Below, piece by piece: positions 11,067-20,596 of a stretch of 64,000 nt of DNA (within the stretch, counting starts at the first letter, position 1; every line of letters begins with the position of its first letter). The notes below the pieces were generated by a model that saw only the letters and a program-made list of their open reading frames with translations, had not been told where the DNA came from and did no database searches. Source of the DNA: Mesorhizobium sp. B2-7-2. GTDB taxonomy: Bacteria > Pseudomonadota > Alphaproteobacteria > Rhizobiales > Rhizobiaceae. A program made the position numbers and the translations under genes. The DNA lies in assembly GCF_006440775.1 (NCBI RefSeq), contig NZ_VFTZ01000004.1:301650-365649 (forward strand), given 5' to 3'.

Positions 11067-12548
11067 TCAGGCGTTCGCCGCGAGTGCCGGGACGCCGGAC
11101 TCGGCGGCGTAAATCGCGCCGATTGCCGTTTCGATATAGTCATGGCCATAAGCGTCGGTTGCTCGGATACCGGCGTCCGCCAACTTATCCTTGGGGCAGT
11201 TTCCAATCTTGGCGCAAAGCACGATGTCTACGCCTTCCAGCGCGGCGATGACGCACTCGAGAGTGTCGTTCTCGCCCCACCCGCCGAGGCAATACTGCTC
11301 AACCTTGCGGTGCCCGACAAAGTTGATACCTATCGGCGAGGCTTCATACACCTGGAATTCCTTGGCATGGCCGAAGTGTTCGTTGACGCGGCCGCCGCCC
11401 CTAGTCGCCACCGCGACGACCAGGGACTTGCCGGAGCCGGCTGCCTTGACCATTCCAATCGCTTCGCTCCTGGCCGCCAGGTGATCACGGCGCTCGTCCG
11501 CGACCAGCTCCCGATAGGCTTCGCGCTTGCCGGCATCATAGGTGAGCTCGCCAGGAATCTGGTCGATCGTGAATTCCTGGCCACGATCCTCGCCGAGCAG
11601 GCCGACGGCATCTGCCCGGCACTGCCGGCAGTGGCGCATCAGCTTGGCGCCGCCTTGAAGAAGATCCTGAAGAGCCGTCATCTCCATTGCATTTGGGCCG
11701 CGCTGCCCGGTCAGTCCGTAGTACGTGCCGTGAGCCGGGTCTGAAATCAGGGGCATGACGTTGTGCAGGAACGCGCCGCGCTGCTTGACCTGCTTGTTCA
11801 CCTCAACCAGGTGCTGGTCGTTCACCCCGGGGATCATCACTGAATTGATTTTGGTGAGGATGCCGCGCGCGCTCAGCATCTCCAAGCTCAGCATCTGTCG
11901 CTCGTGCAGGATCCTGGCGGCTTCGATGCCGACGTAGCGGCGGTGGTCGTAAAAGATCCAGGGATAGATCTTTGCTCCGACTTCCGGATCGACCATGTTG
12001 ATGGTGATCGTCACGTGATCGACATTCATGTCGGCAAGCTCGGCGACATGGTCCGGCAGCGCGAGCCCATTGGTAGAGATGCAAAGCTTGATGTCGGGGA
12101 TTTCCCTGACGACGCGTTCGAACGTCGCCTTTGTCTTCTCCCAGTCGTAGCAGGCATCGCCCGGTCCGGCGATGCCCAGCACGGAAAGCTGCGGCACTTC
12201 GTTGGCGACCGCGATAACCTTGCGTACCGCCTGGTCGGGCGTCAGCTTTTCCGAGACAACCCCAGGCCGGCTTTCGTTGGAGCAGTCATATTTGCGATTG
12301 CAATAGTTGCATTGGACATTGCACGCAGGCGCGACAGCGACGTGCATGCGCGCGAAATAGTGATGCGCCTCTTCAGAAAAGCACGGATGATCCTTGATCT
12401 TGTCCCAGACAGCCGGATCCAGATCGTCCGGTCTTGTCGACGACCCGCAGGAGGTAGATACGCAGCCACCCGAATTCGCGCTCGCCAGCAACTGGTCGGA
12501 GAGCTTCGTCTCGGTCAGGCTCTCAACCGAAATTGCCGGTGCGGACAT
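11067..12548 (-). CDS. nifB: NifB, radical SAM enzyme making the FeMo-co core
   Basis: 493 residues. Uses SAM to build the 8Fe-9S-C NifB cofactor. The radical SAM motif C-x3-C-x2-C is at about residues 76-83 (CNVQCNYC), a further cysteine-rich segment [10 protein letters not shown] lies in the middle, and the C-terminus is a NifX-like domain ([13 protein letters not shown]). The open frame extends to 12608, but the -24/-12 promoter lies inside that extension, so the ATG at 12548 ([10 protein letters not shown]) is the start. Its own sigma-54 promoter separates it from fixABCX. Confidence 0.96.
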   Translation of the reverse strand: MSAPAISVESLTETKLSDQLLASANSGGCVSTSCGSSTRPDDLDPAVWDKIKDHPCFSEEAHHYFARMHVAVAPACNVQCNYCNRKYDCSNESRPGVVSEKLTPDQAVRKVIAVANEVPQLSVLGIAGPGDACYDWEKTKATFERVVREIPDIKLCISTNGLALPDHVAELADMNVDHVTITINMVDPEVGAKIYPWIFYDHRRYVGIEAARILHERQMLSLEMLSARGILTKINSVMIPGVNDQHLVEVNKQVKQRGAFLHNVMPLISDPAHGTYYGLTGQRGPNAMEMTALQDLLQGGAKLMRHCRQCRADAVGLLGEDRGQEFTIDQIPGELTYDAGKREAYRELVADERRDHLAARSEAIGMVKAAGSGKSLVVAVATRGGGRVNEHFGHAKEFQVYEASPIGINFVGHRKVEQYCLGGWGENDTLECVIAALEGVDIVLCAKIGNCPKDKLADAGIRATDAYGHDYIETAIGAIYAAESGVPALAANA

Positions 12549-12587
12549 CGAACGGCTCCGTTGCGGGTTAACGTCGCAGTTCAAAGC

Positions 12588-12602
12588 GCAAGCGCAATGC
12601 CA
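12588..12602 (-). promoter_or_regulatory. Sigma-54 promoter of nifB
   Basis: Reading the minus strand: TGGCATTGCGCTTGC, with GG and GC separated by 10 bases. It lies 40 bp before the nifB ATG. A TGT-N10-ACA site lies about 75 bp further upstream. Confidence 0.85.
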
Positions 12603-12674
12603 ACTCAAAAGGCGGCACTATGATCGGCAATTGGCTTTCGCGTCGGATATCATGAGGCTGCTCCGACATAAATT

Positions 12675-12690
12675 TGTCGGACCTCGGACA
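12675..12690. promoter_or_regulatory. NifA upstream activator site of nifB
   Basis: TGTCGGACCTCGGACA, an exact TGT-N10-ACA, correctly placed for the nifB -24/-12 promoter. Confidence 0.8.
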
Positions 12691-13306
12691 GCGGCAGCCG
12701 CATAAGGTGAGGAAGGCGACTACGGCCGGACATCATTGAGAGACAGAAATCGCGTGTCGATCCCTTCACCCGTGAGCGCCTCGGCACAACGTTCTCGACC
12801 GGTCTCCGGCGAAGATGTCGATCTCGGCGACTGTGAACTCATCGGCGGTGAAGGTGTCGCCGCATACTGTGTCGGCATGGTTCCAGCTGGGAGATGCGTG
12901 CCTCCCCTTTACTCTCGTCCAGACGCCCGCCTGGGCTCCTCATGATCGCGATCAAAAGCGTGATCATCGTCAGAGACCCGAGCAGCTTGGCCTTGGCACG
13001 GACAGTTCCCGCGCACCTGGCGCAGGGGTATGGTCTTGTTCTCGACATCGTGAGAACGCTGGAATTTCTTCATCTCGATGTCATGTCGGCGCAAAGCGTA
13101 TCTGACCTGCCGCGTTCGTTAACCCGGTCCGGCGGTATGTGAGCCCTGGAAACACTCAGGAGTTGTGGTCCAATGCTCCTCCCAAGTAGCATTCATTCAA
13201 TTCTGGAAGCACACTGTTCACCCGCCCCCTTTGCGAGGATGGCGCCAGAAGCGGTTGGCGCTTGTGGTAACTTCAGGAGTACACACGTGCCCTATGCAAA
13301 CGCGGA
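12691..13306. other. fixX-nifB spacer without a recognisable gene
   Basis: About 600 bp. In many rhizobia nifA sits here; I looked for its helix-turn-helix and AAA+ motifs on both strands and found none. Short frames on both strands (for example 12839-13048 minus) carry no motif that I recognise. Confidence 0.6.
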
Positions 13307-13606
13307 TCATCCGAACTTGAAGAGGACACCGAAGCCACCGCGCGGATAGTTCCATTCGATCTCGCCGCTGGCCTCGCACAAGATGCGGCAGGTGCCGCAC
13401 TCCATGCAGCCATCAGCGGTGATTTCAACCTGACCTTTGTCGTTCGACTCATAGCATTTCGCTGGACAGACGTGGGTCAGCGCGACCAGATTCGCGCTTG
13501 GTTGCTCGTGCGGTCGCACCTTTATATGCGGACGGCCGGAGTCCACCAGATAGCGGTTCTGGTAAAGCTTGTCCTCTACACGCAAGTTCGTCACTGGGTT
13601 TGTCAT
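13307..13606 (-). CDS. fixX: FixX, ferredoxin-like partner of FixABC
   Basis: 99 residues. Carries the four cysteines of FixX: HVCPAKCY and [11 protein letters not shown]. Part of the FixABCX complex, which bifurcates electrons from NADH to a low-potential carrier and the quinone pool for nitrogenase. It starts 12 bp after fixC. The next gene on this strand is nifB, with its own promoter. Confidence 0.96.
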   Translation of the reverse strand: MTNPVTNLRVEDKLYQNRYLVDSGRPHIKVRPHEQPSANLVALTHVCPAKCYESNDKGQVEITADGCMECGTCRILCEASGEIEWNYPRGGFGVLFKFG

Positions 13607-13618
13607 GTGGTCAGTGCC

Positions 13619-14926
13619 TCACCGCCACGCCAATGCCAGGCGGATAGCGTCCCTGACCAGACCCAACCGCGATCGCGCCTTGATGAAGGCTGCGGTAGTA
13701 GCCCTTTCCTTCTCGATCTTTGGCGTGCCGTCGACCCGCATGAAGTTCTGCGCGGCTTTCGACATTAGCCGCGGGTAGGTCGTGAAGAAATTAGCGGCGT
13801 TATTATGGAGTAAGGCTGGCATGTCTTTGTATTTCCGCAGGTCCTTCACCACGAAGGATTCGTCCAGCATCGTCTTGTAAAGGGCGAGGTTCCGTTTGGT
13901 CATAGGATCGTTGCGTCTCTTGACTTGGATGATAGCTTCAGCCGCAATGCGACCGGAGGTCATGGCGAGGTTCGAACCCTCGCGGTGAATGGCGTTGTTC
14001 AATTGCGCAGCATCGCCAACAACGACCCAACCGTCGCCAAAGAGCTGCGGAATTGCCTTGTAGCCACCTTCAGGAATGAGATGCGCCGCGTATTCCTTCA
14101 CCTCCGAGCCGGCGATCAGCGGCCGGATCGAAGGATGGTTTTTTAGCGCCTCCAGGAGGGCGTAAGGGCTCTCCATCTTCGCGGTGAAATCCGAGACGAG
14201 GCAGCCGATGCCCAGTGAGATCGATTCCTTGTTGGTGTAGAGGAACCCGAGCCCGGCCATGTCGTGGGATATCGTGCCGACTGCCTCGATCACGCAGCCT
14301 TCACTCCCTTTGACGCCGAACCGCTGCTCAATGACCTCTTCGGGCAAGAAATGCATTTCCTTGACGGCCAGCGCCACGGCTTCGGGCGTCAGCATCTTGC
14401 GCAGGCCGCCTCGCGTGCCAAGCAGCCCGCAGACACCTTCTGCAAGAACAACGACGTCCGCGTAGATCGCTCCGCCAGCCCGATCTGTCCGCACCCCGAT
14501 CACCTTGCCCTTGTTGTCACGCACGAGTTCCGTCACGGTCGTCTCGCACAGAAGCGTCGCGCCGGCCTGGCGCACCCTGCGCGAAAACCACTTGTCGAAC
14601 TGGGCACGGATGATGGTATAGCGATTGGGGCTCACCTCGTTGAAGTCCTCCGACCGATAGTGAATCCCGGTGTGGGAGGTCTCGTCCATGACCCATAGCC
14701 GCTGTTCGACCAGATGCCGCTCCAGAGGTGCATCATCGCGGAAATCCGGGATGATCTTCTCCAGCATGTTCGCGTACATGATGGCGCCCTGAACATTCTT
14801 GGAGCCCGGATATTCACCTCGCTCCAACTGGAGTACCTTCAAGCCGTCGCTTGCCATCGTGTAAGCAGCTGCGTTCCCGGACATGCCGGCTCCGATGACA
14901 ATCGCGTCGAATTCTTCGTTGATCAT
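13619..14926 (-). CDS. fixC: FixC, flavoprotein-quinone oxidoreductase
   Basis: 435 residues, related to the ETF-quinone oxidoreductases. The N-terminal FAD-binding motif is [19 protein letters not shown] and a second flavin-binding segment is [13 protein letters not shown] near residue 300. It passes one electron branch from FixAB to quinone. It starts 11 bp after the fixB stop in the fixABCX operon. Confidence 0.96.
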   Translation of the reverse strand: MINEEFDAIVIGAGMSGNAAAYTMASDGLKVLQLERGEYPGSKNVQGAIMYANMLEKIIPDFRDDAPLERHLVEQRLWVMDETSHTGIHYRSEDFNEVSPNRYTIIRAQFDKWFSRRVRQAGATLLCETTVTELVRDNKGKVIGVRTDRAGGAIYADVVVLAEGVCGLLGTRGGLRKMLTPEAVALAVKEMHFLPEEVIEQRFGVKGSEGCVIEAVGTISHDMAGLGFLYTNKESISLGIGCLVSDFTAKMESPYALLEALKNHPSIRPLIAGSEVKEYAAHLIPEGGYKAIPQLFGDGWVVVGDAAQLNNAIHREGSNLAMTSGRIAAEAIIQVKRRNDPMTKRNLALYKTMLDESFVVKDLRKYKDMPALLHNNAANFFTTYPRLMSKAAQNFMRVDGTPKIEKERATTAAFIKARSRLGLVRDAIRLALAWR

Positions 14927-14937
14927 CTCGATCTCCC

Positions 14938-16047
14938 TTAGCTCGCAAGCTTGTCGCGGCTGTGCGGTGACAGCCGCCGGGTGAAGGCCTCGGTGAGCGC
15001 GGGGAGGAAGCGGACCGCATCGGTGACGATCCCGAGGTGAGCGAAATCGAAAATCGGAGCGTTCGGGTCGGTGTTGATGGCCACGATGAGATCGGCTGCC
15101 TCAACCCCAACGCGGTGCTGGATCGCGCCAGAAATACCAGCCGCTATGTAAAGCTTCGGCCGGATTGTCTTGCCAGTCTGGCCGATCTGCCGATCCGCCG
15201 GCATCCAGCCCTTTTGGACCAGCGGCCGCGAACAGCCAAATTCGGCGCCAATCGCTCGCGCGAGACTCTTCACAAGCTGCAGGTTCTCCGCCCCGCCGAG
15301 GCCGAGCCCTCCCGCAACCACCACATCGGCATAGGCGAGATTGGCTGTGCCTGACTGGCTATCCGGCAGGAAGCCGAGGATTTTGGTGACGATCTCATCC
15401 TCGGCCAGTGAAAGCTTGTGCGCGATGACGCGCCCGATCGCTCTGTCCGCCCGCTGCGGCATGGGCATGACCCTCGGTCGCACCGTCGCCATCTGCGGCC
15501 TGTAGTTCAGCGTGTATATCGTGCATAGCAACGAACCCCCGAAAGTCGGACGGGTCGCGGCAAGCGAACCGTCGGCATCCACATCGAGTTCGGTGCAGTC
15601 GGCCGTGAGCCCTGTTAGCAAGGTCGTCGCGACGGACCCGGCGAGATCCCTGCCGAGCGTGGTCGCTCCGAGAAGCAGAATCTCGGGTTTGTAAGTATCA
15701 ACCAGATCGGTCATCGCCTTGGTGAAAGGCTCATTCCGATAGTCGGCGAGCAGCGGCGACTCGACGAAGTAGACAAGGTCGGCGCCATAGGCGAAGGCTT
15801 CGGCGACCGCGTTCTGGGTGGCTTCTTCCGGCGGTCCGAGCACAACGCCACAGAGCTGGACGCCAAGTTTGTCTGCCAGCTTGCGGCCCTCACCAAGCAA
15901 TTCGAAGGACACGGAGTGGACCTGGCCGCGTTCAAGCTCGATGAAAACCCAAACGTGCCGATAGGCCCTGAAACGCTCGGGCAGTTCCTTCGTCATCCCG
16001 GCACGGCCGGCGGGCGGGCGGGGAGTGTCTGGGTTCGCGCTCGACAT
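14938..16047 (-). CDS. fixB: FixB, electron transfer flavoprotein alpha-type subunit
   Basis: 369 residues. The C-terminal half has the ETF-alpha FAD-binding region ([20 protein letters not shown] and [15 protein letters not shown], then [12 protein letters not shown]). It pairs with FixA. Start ATG at 16047, 18 bp after the fixA stop. Confidence 0.96.
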   Translation of the reverse strand: MSSANPDTPRPPAGRAGMTKELPERFRAYRHVWVFIELERGQVHSVSFELLGEGRKLADKLGVQLCGVVLGPPEEATQNAVAEAFAYGADLVYFVESPLLADYRNEPFTKAMTDLVDTYKPEILLLGATTLGRDLAGSVATTLLTGLTADCTELDVDADGSLAATRPTFGGSLLCTIYTLNYRPQMATVRPRVMPMPQRADRAIGRVIAHKLSLAEDEIVTKILGFLPDSQSGTANLAYADVVVAGGLGLGGAENLQLVKSLARAIGAEFGCSRPLVQKGWMPADRQIGQTGKTIRPKLYIAAGISGAIQHRVGVEAADLIVAINTDPNAPIFDFAHLGIVTDAVRFLPALTEAFTRRLSPHSRDKLAS

Positions 16048-16065
16048 ATGGTCTGCTCCTTGCCG

Positions 16066-16914
16066 TCAGGCGCCGTCGAAGGCGAGTTCCGGTTCCAGTG
16101 CCGGCTGGCGGGTGAAAATTGCAACAATCAGTTCGTCGGCGAGGTCGCGCAGCGTCTTCTCGGCCGTGTCAATTTGCGCTGCCTTTTCCGACCGCGCCGT
16201 AGGGGCGAAAACGCGTCTGACGACCGTCGGCGAGCCACGCAAGCCGCACTTGGTGAGGTCCTCAATGCCCGCCTCGGCCGCACTCCATTTCACAACCTGC
16301 CTCCGCGCAGCGCTCAATGCGTCTTCGATCGAGCCCCGACGCATCTCGTTGGTGCCTTCCAGCATGGTGATGAGGCAAGGCAGCTTGCTCTTCAGCGTCT
16401 GCGTCCCGCCCTCGCAACGACGCTCCACCGTGATCTCGCGCGCAGCAAGATCGATGGTAGCGATTCTCGCGACATAGGTGAGTTGGCTGAGATCGAGACG
16501 CTTGGCGATGCCGGGCCCGACTTGCGCGGTGTCGCCGTCGATCGTCTGCTTGCCCGTGAAGACCACGTCCGGCGTGCCGAAGGTTTCGCCGATCTTCGCG
16601 ATTGCCTGGGAGAGAGCAAGTGATGTCGCCAGTGTGTCGGAACCGGCAAAATAGCGGTCGGTCAAAAGCACCGCGCGATCGGCGCCGTAGCCAAGCGCTT
16701 TGCGCAGGGAGTCCTCTGCCATGGGCGGACCCATGGTGAGCACGGTGACCTCGCCGCCATAAGCGTCGCGTAGCCTGAGAGCTTCTTCGAGGGCGAATAG
16801 GTCATAGGGGTTGATGATGGTCGGCACACCCTGGCGCATGATGGTGTTCGTCACCGGATGGACCCGTATCTGTGCCGAGTCCGGCACCTGCTTAATGCTG
16901 ACGACGATGTGCAT
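16066..16914 (-). CDS. fixA: FixA, electron transfer flavoprotein beta-type subunit
   Basis: 282 residues beginning MHIVVSIKQVPDSAQIR, with the ETF-beta hallmark GKQTIDGDTAQVGPGIA near residue 120. First gene of fixABCX. A sigma-54 promoter and a NifA site lie upstream, between it and nifW. Confidence 0.96.
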   Translation of the reverse strand: MHIVVSIKQVPDSAQIRVHPVTNTIMRQGVPTIINPYDLFALEEALRLRDAYGGEVTVLTMGPPMAEDSLRKALGYGADRAVLLTDRYFAGSDTLATSLALSQAIAKIGETFGTPDVVFTGKQTIDGDTAQVGPGIAKRLDLSQLTYVARIATIDLAAREITVERRCEGGTQTLKSKLPCLITMLEGTNEMRRGSIEDALSAARRQVVKWSAAEAGIEDLTKCGLRGSPTVVRRVFAPTARSEKAAQIDTAEKTLRDLADELIVAIFTRQPALEPELAFDGA

Positions 16915-16966
16915 TGGCGTTTCTCTACGCTGTTATCCGGCGGGCTGGCGGTGCGAGTTCTTGGCT

Positions 16967-16981
16967 GCATCATTCGTGCCA
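16967..16981 (-). promoter_or_regulatory. Sigma-54 promoter of fixABCX
   Basis: Minus strand TGGCACGAATGATGC: perfect -24 box, -12 box ATGC, correct spacing. It lies about 55 bp before the fixA ATG. Confidence 0.85.
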
Positions 16982-17047
16982 AGTGCTTTGCGGCCCTGTT
17001 CCCCTTCGGGCTGCTCACTACGGATGGCGCCGTTGCGATCCCGAACT

Positions 17048-17063
17048 TGTCGACTTCTTGACA
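17048..17063. promoter_or_regulatory. NifA upstream activator site of fixABCX
   Basis: TGTCGACTTCTTGACA fits TGT-N10-ACA exactly and lies about 70 bp upstream of the fixA -24/-12 promoter, in the nifW-fixA spacer. Confidence 0.8.
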
Positions 17064-17088
17064 TTGTCGCGTCGCGTCTATGTCGCGA

Positions 17089-17469
17089 TCATTCCCTGCC
17101 GAACGGCTTCAGGACGGGATCGAAAGGAACGAAGGCGCGGCGTGTCGTGCAAGCTTTATCCGGATCGTGATCTTTGAGCACCTTGAAGACCCGGTGCGTG
17201 AGCGGCGAGGAAACCGCGAAGTCCCCGTAAGCCCGTTCCAGCAGGGCGCGCACGCGCGCGGCGATCACCTGGTCGGGCAGACCGGAGAAATCTTCCTCAG
17301 CAAGATATTGTCCCACACGCTTCATGATATGGAGCCGTGAAACGTCGAGCACCTTCGGATCATAGGAGACGCCAAGGACAGAGAAGAACTCCTCCGCGGC
17401 CGACACTCCTTTCAGTCGCGTAACGATATCGGTGACATCGATGGGACGGCCGTCAGCGGAACAGGTCAT
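17089..17469 (-). CDS. nifW: NifW, nitrogenase-stabilising protein
   Basis: 126 residues. Matches NifW: the core SAAEEFFSVLGVSYDPKVLDV near the start and the FVPFDPVLKPFG end are typical. NifW protects or helps mature the MoFe protein. Start ATG at 17469 with GGGAGAA upstream. It lies about 50 bp after the decayed nifV. Confidence 0.93.
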   Translation of the reverse strand: MTCSADGRPIDVTDIVTRLKGVSAAEEFFSVLGVSYDPKVLDVSRLHIMKRVGQYLAEEDFSGLPDQVIAARVRALLERAYGDFAVSSPLTHRVFKVLKDHDPDKACTTRRAFVPFDPVLKPFGRE

Positions 17470-17520
17470 TACATTCTCCCTTGTCGGAAAACTGTTGGGT
17501 CAAATACGAAAAACTCTGAT

Positions 17521-18567
17521 CTACAGCCGCGAAAATCCGCAGTTTGATGCACGAGGTGGGCTGAGCCAGCGAGGCAATCGGTTGGTCGCAAGGCTGGGCA
17601 CCCCGGTGCCCGGGCGTGGCGAACAGGCGCCATGCGCAGCGCCGAGCAGTGCGAGATGGGCTCGATTATTGCCGCATTGGCTCTCGATCTGCCCGGGCTC
17701 CGACCTGAATGGGACCGAGGTCTTGTTGCTGGCATCTATGAGGAGATCGGCCAGACGCGGCCGGATCATGCGCCTTGATCTCCGGAGGGTTTTGGAGGTC
17801 ACAGCCCCGACGATCGGCTTGGTGGCGGCTGTCGGTCGGCGTGACGCCTGCGCGACCTTGGCTGCCAGGGCAGGCAATGCGGTCAGGTCGATGCCAGCAT
17901 CTGCGTGCTGGAGGACAGCTAACGCGGCGGCCACCTCTTCCAGCGCGGCATTGCCCGCGCGCTCGCTGAGTCCAAGGACGGTGGCCGAGGCATGGCGCGC
18001 GCCGGCGCGGATCGCCGCCAGCTGGGCGACAAGCTCGAAGGTCGAAAAGGGGTCGAGAACGCCGGCTGTGCCAGCCAGCCTCACGCGCCTTGCGCCGGCG
18101 CGCGCCGCCATCATGATAACGCGCCCGAGATGATCCCGGTCGGCCCGTGAAGCATCCTCGCAGCCAACGGCGACGGAGGAGCCGCTGGCGGCTGCGCGCC
18201 CGACCATATGCTCGATAAGCTGGAGCGCTCCCGCCTGATCGAGGCCGAGCTTGGTGGCAAGTTGGATGTTCGATGCAGGAAACGACAGATTGACGGCCCG
18301 GACCGCGCCCTCGATCGCTGCTTCGAGATCCGGTGAGGTCATCCGGCACCAGGCCGTGAGCCGCACCGAGAGGCTCCGCGCGACCACGGCGCGAATTGCG
18401 TCGATCTCGTCGGCGCCCATTGCCGGCGTGCCGATCTTGATCTCAGCGACGCCGGCTGCTGCAAGCGACTCAGCGATCTCAAGTTTTTCCGCCACGGTGA
18501 AGGCAACGCCGGGTGCCTGCTCGCCCTCGCGCAGAGTCGTCTCCTTGAGAAAGACCTGACTTCTCAT
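17521..18567 (-). pseudogene. nifV: nifV (homocitrate synthase), probably inactive
   Basis: An open frame of 348 residues that clearly begins as NifV ([59 protein letters not shown]). Two defects are visible. First, the segment carrying the HGHDDLG metal-binding H-x-H motif is missing: ELVAQLAA runs straight into [14 protein letters not shown], an in-frame loss of roughly 20-25 residues. Second, after KPIVG (about residue 250) the frame no longer matches the family: the conserved HESGIH segment is absent and the tail is basic and out of register. The ATG overlaps the nifS stop (ATGA). Most rhizobia lack nifV and depend on plant homocitrate, which fits decay. Confidence 0.8.
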
Positions 18568-19781
18568 GAATGGTCGCCCGAGCTTCCGGCGCTGAGACAG
18601 GGACCGCATTGAAGGTCTTCGGCACTCCGCCCTTCCGGCGCAGAACTGAGGGACTCGCGCAGCTTCTCCACGATGGCAGGCAAGACCTCGAGCACCCGGT
18701 CCACGTCGTCTTGGTCGTTGTCACGCGAGAACGAGAAACGGACCGCCCCATGTGGGATGTTCATCGCCCTCAGCACATGGCTCGGCTGTGCACAGCCAGA
18801 GGTGCAGGCGGAGCCTGAGGAACAGGCGATACCCACGCGGTTGAGGAGATGCAGGATTCCATCACCTTCGATACGTTCGAAGGCGATGTTTGCGGTGTTC
18901 GGCAAGCGCTCGAAGGGATCGCCGTTGACGAAGGTGTTTGGTACACGCTGAAGAATCCCGTTCTCCAGCCGGTCGCGTAGCCACTTTATCCGTGTGGTCT
19001 CATCATCCATGAATTTCAGGGCGAGTTCGGCTGCCATGCCGAGCCCAACTATGCCGGGCGTGTTTTCGGTTCCCGCACGCCGGTCTCTCTCTTGGTGACC
19101 GCCTTTGATCAGCGAGTGGAAGCGCACACCGCGCTTGAGGAAAAGTGCGCCGACGCCTTTCGGTCCATGCAATTTATGGCTGGAGAGCGATAGCATGTCG
19201 ATAGCGGTCGATTTCAGGTCCATGGGGAGCTTGCCGACCGCCTGCACGGCATCGGTGTGGAAAAGGGCGCCGACTTCCTTCGCCAATTCGGCGAGCTTTG
19301 CGACGGGGAAGATCGTACCAGTTTCGTTGTTGGCCCACATGATCGAGACGATTGCCACGTTTGAGCTGAGGGCTGCCCGGTAAGCGTCAATGTCGAGCCG
19401 GCCATGGTGATCCACCGGGATCCTGTGCACCTTGACCCGGCGCGTCTGCTCAAGATGTGCGCAGAGCGCCAGCACTGCGGGATGTTCAACGGCGGACGTC
19501 ACGATCTCTGTCCGGTCAGGCATCACCTCGAGCGCCGAAAGAATGGCCGCGTTGTCGCTTTCCGTCCCACCCGAGGTGAAGGTGATCTCGTCATCAAACG
19601 CCGCGCCGATCAGCGCCTGCAGCTGCCGCCGCGCGTTTCTCAACGCGGCGCCGGCAAGGGTGCCAAGACCGTGCGCCGACGAAGGGTTGCCGAATTGATC
19701 CGTAAGGAAGGGCAACATCGCTTGAACGACCTCGGGATCGACCCGTGTCGTTGCGTTGTTGTCGAGATAGAGAACTGTCAT
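18564..19781 (-). CDS. nifS: NifS, cysteine desulfurase
   Basis: 405 residues from the ATG at 19781 ([13 protein letters not shown]). It supplies sulfur for the nitrogenase clusters. The PLP lysine is in [11 protein letters not shown] at about residue 203, and the catalytic cysteine is in GSACTSG at about residue 326. The open frame begins five codons earlier at a TTG; the ATG is better placed after TTGGAG. It is in the transcript that begins with the iscA-like gene and overlaps nifV. Confidence 0.96.
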   Translation of the reverse strand: MTVLYLDNNATTRVDPEVVQAMLPFLTDQFGNPSSAHGLGTLAGAALRNARRQLQALIGAAFDDEITFTSGGTESDNAAILSALEVMPDRTEIVTSAVEHPAVLALCAHLEQTRRVKVHRIPVDHHGRLDIDAYRAALSSNVAIVSIMWANNETGTIFPVAKLAELAKEVGALFHTDAVQAVGKLPMDLKSTAIDMLSLSSHKLHGPKGVGALFLKRGVRFHSLIKGGHQERDRRAGTENTPGIVGLGMAAELALKFMDDETTRIKWLRDRLENGILQRVPNTFVNGDPFERLPNTANIAFERIEGDGILHLLNRVGIACSSGSACTSGCAQPSHVLRAMNIPHGAVRFSFSRDNDQDDVDRVLEVLPAIVEKLRESLSSAPEGRSAEDLQCGPCLSAGSSGDHS

Positions 19782-19958
19782 GGGTGTGGTCTCCAATCGA
19801 GCGGAATGACGTTAAGCGCAAGGATTCATCGCGCTTGCACCCGCCGTTGATAGCCGAGACGATCCAGAGCCGGTGCAGCACCCACAAATTGATTTAGACA
19901 GGCGCCGCCGTCGCGATCGACGAGCTCACCTCCCGGGCCCTCTCTCCTGCTTCGACGA

Positions 19959-20279
19959 TCAGCTGAAGGACTTGCCGCATGAGCACTTCGCTCGCGCGTT
20001 TGGGTTATCGAAGACAAAGCCGGAGGATTCGAGCCCCGTGACGAAGTCGACGGTCATGCCGGCGACATGCGGTTGGGAGCCGGCGTCTAAGAACACCTTG
20101 ATCCCATCTGTCTCGAGGATCGCGTCGCCCTCGCGCGGGACGCTCTCCAAGCCGATTGAGTATTTGAAGCCGGAGCAGCCGCCGGGCTGAACCATGATGC
20201 GAAAGCCTTCCGCGGGGTCAGTAGCGGCGGAAAGAGCGGTCTTGACCGCGGCAACGGCCTTGTCGGTGAGCGTAATCAT
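19959..20279 (-). CDS. IscA/HesB-type Fe-S carrier, nif-associated
   Basis: 106 residues with the A-type carrier pattern: PGGCSGFKYSI (first Cys) and the C-terminal pair in KCSCGKSF. It probably carries iron or Fe-S clusters for nitrogenase together with NifS. The open frame extends far upstream, but the sigma-54 promoter at 20322-20336 puts the transcript start below the earlier ATG (20321), so the ATG at 20279 (MITLTDKAVA) is the start. nifS follows after 177 bp. Confidence 0.92.
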   Translation of the reverse strand: MITLTDKAVAAVKTALSAATDPAEGFRIMVQPGGCSGFKYSIGLESVPREGDAILETDGIKVFLDAGSQPHVAGMTVDFVTGLESSGFVFDNPNARAKCSCGKSFS

Positions 20280-20321
20280 GGCTCGCTTATCCTCGTGCGT
20301 GACGATTTTGCGGATCACCAT

Positions 20322-20336
20322 GCATGGTCCGTGCCA
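20322..20336 (-). promoter_or_regulatory. Sigma-54 promoter of iscA-like gene and nifS
   Basis: Minus strand TGGCACGGACCATGC, correct GG-N10-GC spacing. It lies 43 bp before the iscA-like ATG, and shares one NifA site with the divergent hmuS promoter. Confidence 0.85.
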
Positions 20337-20440
20337 ATGGGAAAAGCGGCGCTGGAACAGTGCGACATCGCTAACACTGCCGCGATTCCGGTTCGGAATT
20401 GCTGCGAAGGCGTCCGGCAATCGACACGTATTGTCGGATT

Positions 20441-20456
20441 TGTCGCGTCCGCCACA
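20441..20456. promoter_or_regulatory. Shared NifA site between iscA-nifS and hmuS
   Basis: TGTCGCGTCCGCCACA fits TGT-N10-ACA. It lies about 105 bp from the leftward -24/-12 promoter and about 65 bp from the rightward one, so NifA bound here could serve both. Confidence 0.75.
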
Positions 20457-20520
20457 GGGGCTGGGCCCGAGTTCCCGCTGAGCTGGCACGTAAGCCAGTT
20501 TCCGAGATGCTTCGGCAAAT

Positions 20521-20535
20521 TGGCACGAGTTTTGA
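20521..20535 (+). promoter_or_regulatory. Sigma-54 promoter of the hmuS-type gene
   Basis: TGGCACGAGTTTTGA: perfect -24 box and a TTGA -12 box, the same form as in the nifH promoter of this window (TGGCACGAAACTTGA). Confidence 0.8.
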
Positions 20536-20596
20536 GGCTCCCTTTTGGCGAGGACTAACGCTCCTGACCGACAGTATGGGCAAGCAGAGGTAAGAC

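Noticed and set aside
12549..12608. N-terminal extension of the nifB frame
   Set aside because: The -24/-12 promoter lies inside it, so it cannot be translated from that promoter; ATG 12548 is used.
12691..13306. Search for a nifA copy between fixX and nifB
   Set aside because: No AAA+ or helix-turn-helix motif in any frame.
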